18,852 bases of DNA from Thermoguttaceae bacterium (GTDB lineage: Bacteria > Planctomycetota > Planctomycetia > Pirellulales > Thermoguttaceae), in contig JAFTCU010000269.1 in NCBI GenBank assembly GCA_017454585.1, positions 1 to 18,852 on the forward strand, in the 5' to 3' direction. The stretch's first letter is position 1. Each line of letters begins with the position of its first letter. The translations under genes and the position numbers were made by a program. Under the pieces are notes generated by a model that made no database searches, was not told the origin of the DNA, and saw only the letters and a list, made by a program, of their open reading frames with translations. Shown here in pieces: positions 14,901 through 18,852 of this stretch.

Positions 14901-15980
14901 GAACCTGCGCCCCTGGACACACTTGAAGTGCCTAAAGCCGAGCCAAAAGAAGCTCCAGGTTTCGTGAAACTTTCCGGGCGCCGTAAGAACAGACAAACCG
15001 TAGAAGCTCCCAAAACCACGGCTTCAACGACACCAGCGGCTCAGCCCGCTCCGGCGGCTCAGCCCGCTCCGGTCGCTCAGCCCGCTCCGGTCGCTCAGCC
15101 CGCTCCGGTCGCTCAGCCTGCTCCGGTCGCTCAGCCTGCTCCGGTCGCTCAGCCCGCTCCGGCAGCTCAGCCTGCTCCGGTCGCTCAGTCTGCTCCGGTA
15201 GCCCAGCCCGCTCCGGTCGCCCAGCCCGCTCCGGTCGCCCAGCCCGCTCCGGTAGCCCAGCCCGCTCCGGTCGCTCAGCCCGCTCCGGTCGCTCAGCCTG
15301 CTCCGGTCGCTCAGCCCGCTCCGGTCGCTCAGCCCGCTCCGGCGGCTCAGCCCGCTCCGGTCGCTCAGCCCGCTCCGGTCGCTCAGCCCGCTCCGGTCTC
15401 CCATGACCCGTGGGAATCAGCTTCCAGGCAAAATTCACTGCAATTTGAAAAGCAGACACTACGATCTAATGAAAAAAGCAGTTCCGTAAAGGAATTGACG
15501 ATCCAGTCCTGCCAGGGGATGGTTTTGAACATCAAGAGCCTGGTCCGTCAGATTTCGATCGAAAACACCAAATTCTGCGATTACGTGGAACTCGGCCGGA
15601 ATCAGATCGCGGTCATTGGAAAGTGCGAAGGAAAGACCATGGTTAAAATTGAATTCCATGACGCAAACATCAAGCCGATGCTTTTCCTTGTGACGGTTCA
15701 GGCGAATGACCCGAACGCGAAGATCCTCACAGATTGGGGGCACACGCTGGAATCCAAACTGAACCAGAACGCCGGGAATGAAAACCTTTCCATATTCCTG
15801 TTCCAGAATCGGATTTTTGTGAAAGGCAAACTGCAGTCCCCGCTTCATTCGGATGAACTGATGAATATCGTTCAGAAGGACTTTGTTCGTATGAAAAACG
15901 AGCAGCAGAACCTGAAAGTTCCAGGGATTTCCGAGAAAAACAACAAAATGATTCTCGTCAATATGTTGACGTCCAATTGA
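11961..15980 (+). CDS. Giant repeat-rich envelope protein with C-terminal pilus-assembly N-domain
   Basis: A 1,339-residue protein. The start ATG 11961 has only a weak GGAA site. A long polar N-region precedes one hydrophobic segment at about residues 46-64 (signal anchor, or an extended signal peptide ending near KGQ). The next ~1,100 residues are low-complexity: a 5-residue REQAI array (177-226), Glu/Pro/Ser-rich stretches, a 14-residue duplication (778-805), an amphipathic Ile/Val-Asp-Gln segment near 835-875 that could form a coiled coil, and 20 copies of AQPAPV (1027-1146). The only recognisable fold is at the end: about 1176-1250 matches the T2SS/T3SS pilus-assembly N-domain (pil_N) found at the start of secretins, followed by ~85 residues with SIFLFQNRIFVKGKL, reminiscent of a BON-like fold. 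No secretin domain is present. The TPR lipoprotein gene follows after 72 bases. Probably an envelope-spanning protein; function unknown. Confidence 0.8.
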   Translation: MKNLQNFNSFFGGNREETHEDLRLNLNRPQFFTNLFHADYNEILSTFSIPVLVIILSILLAHTAKGQNGSRLSDYFENSQDPVESYSVPPRMGSAFSNTQANSIPTPQAETMVQKEQTPVPGSNPVQTSEPAVRTYALPSGGMVREYRGEGGMLIRENHWSDSPADWQANTQDQAAREQAIREQAIREQAIREQAVREQAIREEIAREQAAREQAIREEVAREFAERAAKEQKSQFSAVPASISLDDEPEKAETKTEPNAKTTVSSQSERGLKTWNTSGLIPQNWSDNEEIACEDQMALPAPPALIESPFENQKSVTRETLASAQTPASAETEMFEIQTPAQSNELVPPSEMTAFTNDIKTAIYNQKYETAVNAIQETNEPIQSFTMEPISRKDVEEGWKVAPKQNIQQVSHVEMQPEPLGKANPAAGSGMKRLAAPRKGNHEKTASSQKRFQIEVSEKALGEIISAGEKAPVISAAENTIEAENNEIPATVEMNQSVELPESEKTEIAENVPEKKVKQTLNIFDFGIEDMQVFKENEDFSSEKTDVDANLNDPFSSSSMCCVEEENENGEVISVSESTSTISAIYYESCKNRSSVRTISYENKDKAPAKDPKSGWKVVDNEEEEESNEPLDLDILLLPPDEFEAKSMNEMHQEAKEMVNSRPARTDFATGKEFPSAGDALNTDSLPEVPNDSMPQDSISRNSISRENSMVLPPVPSQNEEETEPALNFAGLKAEAEKTLPPENDVEPNLPNEVSEQPAPLLDQDEVLPPPAETELADEHGPELNTEPEISDEHGPELNTEPEISSNQEPELKAEEKPEPKAETTIEAKIDAEPVANKVADQVSGQIADQIADRIADQVVERTVDEVMKRMKDRLDTETEVQKTDFEEVMISRIRNQIEMNQKPQTDPSENPSETSTVAVAPNKLAPPVRAKAPQMENLEEVESLNSLSSEEEAEQKQIAAEPVAPMIQEPSATIGTQVQEPAPLDTLEVPKAEPKEAPGFVKLSGRRKNRQTVEAPKTTASTTPAAQPAPAAQPAPVAQPAPVAQPAPVAQPAPVAQPAPVAQPAPAAQPAPVAQSAPVAQPAPVAQPAPVAQPAPVAQPAPVAQPAPVAQPAPVAQPAPVAQPAPAAQPAPVAQPAPVAQPAPVSHDPWESASRQNSLQFEKQTLRSNEKSSSVKELTIQSCQGMVLNIKSLVRQISIENTKFCDYVELGRNQIAVIGKCEGKTMVKIEFHDANIKPMLFLVTVQANDPNAKILTDWGHTLESKLNQNAGNENLSIFLFQNRIFVKGKLQSPLHSDELMNIVQKDFVRMKNEQQNLKVPGISEKNNKMILVNMLTSN
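12489..12638 (+). repeat. 15-bp tandem repeats encoding REQAI units
   Basis: Ten in-frame 15-bp units of the type CGTGAACAAGCCATC encode RE(Q/E)-x-(A/I/V) pentapeptides, residues 177-226 of the giant protein. Units alternate CGT and CGG Arg codons and vary at other bases, so the array is older than the 18-bp array downstream. The product is charged and Ala-rich, compatible with a long helix. Confidence 0.9.
14292..14375 (+). repeat. 42-bp direct duplication
   Basis: Two adjacent 42-bp copies (14292-14333 and 14334-14375) encode the 14-residue unit DEHGPELNTEPEIS. They differ at a few silent positions only. A degraded third unit (QEPEL) follows. Confidence 0.9.
15039..15398 (+). repeat. Twenty tandem 18-bp repeats encoding AQPAPV
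   Basis: Twenty uninterrupted units of GCTCAGCCCGCTCCGGTC occupy 360 bp, residues 1027-1146. Units 1, 7 and 17 end in Ala instead of Val, unit 9 has Ser for the first Pro, and units 10-13 share a GCC Ala codon. Units 1-4 and 17-20 are identical over all 72 bases, and others differ by one or a few silent changes, indicating recent slippage or unequal exchange. The Pro/Ala array would form an extended rod or spacer before the pil_N domain. Confidence 0.97.
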
Positions 15981-16052
15981 GTAACAACCCCCGGGAATCA
16001 ACCTTAAAAAAACACAACCCTATTTTAACAGCCTGAAAAGGAGAGGATAAAA

Positions 16053-17057
16053 ATGAGCAAAAATGAAAACCAGAATTCCTTGAAAAAATCTCTCGGATTG
16101 GTGGGAATTTTATGCCTCGTTTTAGTGATGATTTGTTCGGTTGGATGCAAGTCCGTCGATTTGGAAGGAAACCCAAAGAAACACACGAATCCTTTCTCCT
16201 CCAAAGAACGGAAACTGAACGAGCTGGAAAAGCAGATCGAGATGCTTTTCGGAGAGGCTGAAAAAGCCCAGAGAAGCGGAAAAGTACACGAAGCCCGGAA
16301 AGCCTACGAGCAGATTCTGGTCATTTACGACAAAAACAAGGATAACAAAGAACTTAAAAAAGAAGCCGAACCGTATTGCCGCCTCGGAATGATCATGGAA
16401 ACCTTCGGGCAGTACGACATGGCCGAAAAGTATTACCGTGAAGGAATGGCCGTCGCTCCAAACAATCCTGCGCCGGTGAACAGCATGGGATACTGCTACC
16501 TGAATCAGCACCGTCTGGATGAAGCGATCGAGTACTTCCACAAAGCCATTGAGCTGGCTCCGATGGAACCCAAGTATAACAATAACCTGGCGCTCGCTTA
16601 CGGATTGAAGAAGGATTATGGACAGGCTTTCAAATACTTCCGCCGTGTTTCTTCCGAGGACGAAACCTACTACAACATGTCCGCAGTTTTCGCGATGAAT
16701 AATGATGAGGAACGGGCGAAATCCGCTCTGCAGCAGGTTGTCGCGATCAATCCGAATCACCGTGAGGCGCAGCGTATGCTGGCAACCTACTCCGAAGCGG
16801 AGCAGAATCCCGACATCTACGGTGAACAGATGATGGCTGGCGGATTCACAGGAAACACAGTTCCCTACCAGCCGGCCCAAACTTCCGGAGCCATCGGGAA
16901 CTACGCGGCTCCCAATTTGCCGCCCGTCAACAGTGCCCCCGCCGCGCCCGCCGCGCCCGCCGCGCCTGAGTCCGCTCCTGCAGCCTCATCCATGCCCGGT
17001 ACGGCAGGAACGCCCTCGTTCACAAAGACCTACGGCTCGATCCATCATCTGAAGTAA
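16053..17057 (+). CDS. TPR-repeat lipoprotein
   Basis: A 334-residue predicted lipoprotein. ATG 16053 follows a strong GGAGAGG site (16040-16046). The signal peptide ends in a lipobox-like SVGC with the lipid-bearing Cys at residue 32. At least four tetratricopeptide repeats lie between about residues 70 and 250, including YCRLGMIMETFGQYDMAEKY, NSMGYCYLNQHRLDEAIEYF and NNLALAYGLKKDYGQAFKYF, each ending in an xxPxx turn. The C-terminal ~80 residues are a Pro/Ala/Ser-rich tail with repeated AAP. TPR lipoproteins such as TadD/PilF assist pilus or secretin assembly, and the pil_N-domain protein lies just upstream with no terminator between, so a shared assembly role is plausible (inference). It is the last gene of the transcript. 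Confidence 0.88.
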   Translation: MSKNENQNSLKKSLGLVGILCLVLVMICSVGCKSVDLEGNPKKHTNPFSSKERKLNELEKQIEMLFGEAEKAQRSGKVHEARKAYEQILVIYDKNKDNKELKKEAEPYCRLGMIMETFGQYDMAEKYYREGMAVAPNNPAPVNSMGYCYLNQHRLDEAIEYFHKAIELAPMEPKYNNNLALAYGLKKDYGQAFKYFRRVSSEDETYYNMSAVFAMNNDEERAKSALQQVVAINPNHREAQRMLATYSEAEQNPDIYGEQMMAGGFTGNTVPYQPAQTSGAIGNYAAPNLPPVNSAPAAPAAPAAPESAPAASSMPGTAGTPSFTKTYGSIHHLK

Positions 17058-17080
17058 GAATTGATCCTGACTCAACACAG

Positions 17081-17115
17081 GGGCGGCGTTTCCAAAAGAA
17101 CGCCGTCCTTTTTTT
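17081..17115 (+). terminator. Rho-independent terminator after the TPR lipoprotein gene
   Basis: GGGCGGCGTT (17081-17090) pairs with AACGCCGTCC (17099-17108) over 10 bp including one G-U pair, with an 8-base loop and seven T residues at 17109-17115. It begins 23 bases after the stop codon. Confidence 0.93.
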
Positions 17116-17178
17116 ATCCTTTAACTATCTGATTTGCAAGTTTTTCCAAAAAATTCCTCTTTTTTCCCTGGAAATCAC

Positions 17179-17206
17179 TTGCAATTCCCCCATCCCCGCG
17201 TACAAT
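17179..17206 (+). promoter_or_regulatory. Sigma70-type promoter of the beta-strand-repeat protein
   Basis: TTGCAA at 17179-17184 and TACAAT at 17201-17206 are 16 bases apart, predicting a start near 17213. An inverted TTGCAAG/CTTGCAA pair (17134-17140 and 17178-17184) has one arm over the -35, and TTTCC-CT-GGAAA (17163-17174) lies just upstream; either could be an operator, which is speculative. Confidence 0.65.
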
Positions 17207-17230
17207 ATTAATTAAAAGTGAAATAAAATC

Positions 17231-17256
17231 TTCATGATTTCAGGGGAGATCATGAA
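17231..17256 (+). promoter_or_regulatory. Leader hairpin holding the ribosome site and start codon of the 12-codon ORF
   Basis: TTCATGAT (17231-17238) is the exact reverse complement of ATCATGAA (17249-17256), with a 10-base loop, TTCAGGGGAG. In RNA the loop carries the Shine-Dalgarno sequence and the right arm contains the AUG of the leader ORF (17252-17254). This could control translation. As DNA, the same inverted repeat could instead be an operator downstream of the promoter. Confidence 0.55.
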
Positions 17257-17290
17257 CCCGATCCTTTTAATATCACGCACAATTCAATGA
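17252..17290 (+). CDS. 12-codon leader ORF
   Basis: Encodes MNPILLISRTIQ and then TGA. It has the best ribosome site of this region (AGGGGAG, 17242-17248), 3 bases before its ATG. Its stop overlaps the start of the large downstream gene in ATGA (17287-17290), and that gene has no ribosome site of its own. Two readings are possible: a real leader peptide that couples translation, or the true N-terminus of the large protein separated by a natural or sequencing frameshift. No run of a single amino acid suggests classical attenuation. Confidence 0.5.
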   Translation: MNPILLISRTIQ

Positions 17291-18852
17291 TCCGATTCCA
17301 CTCCTTGCTGACGTCCTTTTTCCTCCTCGCGGGGACCTTGCTCCCGTTGGCTTCTGCCTCCGCGGCAACCTACGACAACCTCGATCTGACAGATCAGGGC
17401 GAACAGTTCACGATCAATGGTTCCAGCGAAAAGGCTTACTTGACGGGAACTCTGACCGGTGGCGCGGACCAGGAGATTTACTTTACGTCCGTCCGCGGGA
17501 ATTTCCTGTACATGCAGTGCACCGACGTGAGCGGTTTCTCCGGCACCCTCACGGCCGGCCCGTCCACGAACACCTCCTACGGAACCTGGATCTCGCTTGA
17601 CGGCTCGACGACCGATTTCTCCACCGTCACGTTCAACCCCAATCCCGGTAAAGTCAACGATGGAGGCGCCAACCAGGGCAAGTCCATCGACGCGGGCATC
17701 CTCGTCAATTTCAATGTAACGAACAAGACCCTGAAAATCGGCGCGATCTCCGGCGATGGCATTTTCAGGTCCGAGGGAAGCTCCAACGGGAAAACGATCT
17801 CGATCCAGGTCGGCGCGAAAAACATCGACACGGAGTTTTCCGGCAGTTTCTCCCGCTACCAGAATTCCAATTTCACCATCGAGAAAGTCGGAACCGGCAC
17901 GTGGACCTTCACCTCGGACTACGATACGTACTACAACAATGCGCCGGTAGGAACCACCACCAAGAACAACTACACCGGAAACACGACCATCACCGAAGGC
18001 ACGATCCAGCTCGGCAACGGCGGAACGGTCGGCCATCTGGGTACGTCAACCGCCCCCAACAGTCTGACGAAAATCATCATCGGCGAAAATGGCACGCTGG
18101 CTTTCAACCGCTCCGACGTGGTGCAGTTCTACAATAACATCCAGTCTTCCGGCACGATAAACGTCATTGGCGGTGAAGTCGCTCTACGCGGCTCCGTGAC
18201 CGGTTCGATCATCAAGACCGGCTCCGGTATTCTCGCGATCGGAAACGACAACGGGACCAATCTGACGAAAATCACCATCAAGGAAGGGACGCTGGATAAT
18301 TACGCGGCATCCCGTCTTGGAGACGGCAAGACGGCAATCGTTCTGGACGGCGGAACATTCAGAGAAAAGGACGATAACGTCACACTTTCGAATAAATTCA
18401 CCTTCCAGTCCGCCAGCACGATCGACATCCCGGAGAACGTTACAACCTACATCTCGAGCAGGATCGACAACGTATCCGGTCAAACCGGCAAACTGACCAA
18501 AACCGGCAAGGGGACCCTCGTTTTCACAGGCGCCAACGAGTACACCGGCGGTTACATCATCAATCAGGGCACGATCCAGTGCGGCAATAATGATGACGGT
18601 CACATCAACAACTCCGCCTCGGTGACGGTCAACTCCGGCGCCGCATTTGGTTACAATCGCGCGGCAAACCCGGCGGTGGTTCCTCCGACCAACGTTTTCA
18701 CGGTCAACGGCGGCAAACTCTTCAACTCCGGCGCACGGGCCATCGAGTTCCAGAACGTCACGATGCAGTCCGGTGGCCTGACGCTCGAAAACACCGGCAC
18801 CTCAACGCTCGGCGCCAAGGTGAAGGCCACCGAAGGCGGCGTCCTGAAGTTC
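17287..18852 (+). CDS. Secreted protein with autotransporter-associated beta-strand repeats (partial)
   Basis: The first 522 codons of a gene that continues past the right edge. ATG 17287 is the only usable start: in this frame no ATG, GTG or TTG occurs back to a stop at 17224. The N-terminus is a textbook signal peptide, cleaved after ASA at about residue 26. The mature part is rich in Gly, Thr, Asn and Ser, with repeating beta-strand turns. Three units resemble the PATR repeat (KTGxGTLxLxGxNxYTGGTxIxxGTLQ): EKVGTGTWTF to TITEGTIQLGN (199-245), IKTGSGILAIG to IKEGTLDNY (308-340), and LTKTGKGTLVFTG to INQGTIQCG (403-434). Such proteins form long beta-helices at the cell surface; in planctomycetes and verrucomicrobia many end in a PEP-CTERM sorting signal rather than an autotransporter barrel, but the C-terminus is not visible here. 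GC content and codon choice are more GC-rich than in the preceding genes. Confidence 0.88.
   Translation, partial: MIRFHSLLTSFFLLAGTLLPLASASAATYDNLDLTDQGEQFTINGSSEKAYLTGTLTGGADQEIYFTSVRGNFLYMQCTDVSGFSGTLTAGPSTNTSYGTWISLDGSTTDFSTVTFNPNPGKVNDGGANQGKSIDAGILVNFNVTNKTLKIGAISGDGIFRSEGSSNGKTISIQVGAKNIDTEFSGSFSRYQNSNFTIEKVGTGTWTFTSDYDTYYNNAPVGTTTKNNYTGNTTITEGTIQLGNGGTVGHLGTSTAPNSLTKIIIGENGTLAFNRSDVVQFYNNIQSSGTINVIGGEVALRGSVTGSIIKTGSGILAIGNDNGTNLTKITIKEGTLDNYAASRLGDGKTAIVLDGGTFREKDDNVTLSNKFTFQSASTIDIPENVTTYISSRIDNVSGQTGKLTKTGKGTLVFTGANEYTGGYIINQGTIQCGNNDDGHINNSASVTVNSGAAFGYNRAANPAVVPPTNVFTVNGGKLFNSGARAIEFQNVTMQSGGLTLENTGTSTLGAKVKATEGGVLKF

Noticed and set aside
15039..15398. CRISPR array
   Set aside because: The repeats are contiguous without spacers, in frame, and inside a coding region; the 3703-3836 element likewise has no repeat-spacer pattern.
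15024..15404. Minus-strand open frames with RSGLSD or RPERAE repeats
   Set aside because: They arise because an 18-bp repeat without stops is open in several frames; no start signals or folds support them.

Overview
The window looks like chromosomal DNA from a planctomycete. The grounds are a TMEM43-family membrane protein, an ABC ATPase/permease pair followed by an EpsI-like (exosortase-associated) protein, a secreted Tat-dependent TIM-barrel epimerase-like protein, a planctomycete-type secreted all-alpha protein, long Pro/Ala/Glu-rich envelope proteins, and a secreted protein with autotransporter-associated beta-strand repeats. The combination recalls host-associated Pirellulales/Thermoguttaceae, but that placement is inference from protein resemblance alone. 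No tRNA, rRNA, CRISPR array, transposase or integrase was seen.

Layout. (1) 1-415, minus: 5' part of purT (purine synthesis), cut by the window edge. (2) 655-2157, plus: TMEM43-family protein split by a repetitive acidic insert, with a clear sigma70-type promoter and a strong terminator. (3) 2268-3486, minus: a Tat-secreted sugar-phosphate isomerase/epimerase-like protein, a terminator-like hairpin, then a 91-residue protein resembling the CXXX-repeat peptide modification family, with no partner genes visible. (4) 3487-3881: regulatory intergenic region with a near-consensus minus-strand promoter, 10-bp phased repeats and a perfect 30-bp inverted repeat. (5) 3882-8212, plus: apparent operon of ABC ATPase, ABC-2-type permease, EpsI-like protein and a DUF1232 membrane protein. 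(6) 8231-11562, minus: two secreted proteins joined by a 4-bp ATGA overlap. (7) 11563-11960: divergent intergenic region. (8) 11961-17057, plus: a 1,339-residue repeat-rich protein ending in a pilus-assembly N-domain, then a TPR lipoprotein and a clear terminator. (9) 17179-18852, plus: promoter, a 12-codon leader ORF whose start codon sits in a hairpin, and a secreted beta-strand-repeat protein running off the right edge.

How it may fit together. Apart from purT and the two small genes, nearly everything is predicted to act in or outside the cytoplasmic membrane. The ABC/EpsI cluster suggests export or surface-protein/polysaccharide handling. The pilus-N-domain protein and TPR lipoprotein look like one envelope unit. 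The last gene encodes a probable surface or secreted fibre-like protein. The most unusual signals are the leader/hairpin arrangement before the surface protein, the giant protein with its pilus N-domain at the C-terminal end, the TMEM43 domain interrupted by expanding 36-bp repeats, and the structured intergenic element at 3703-3836.
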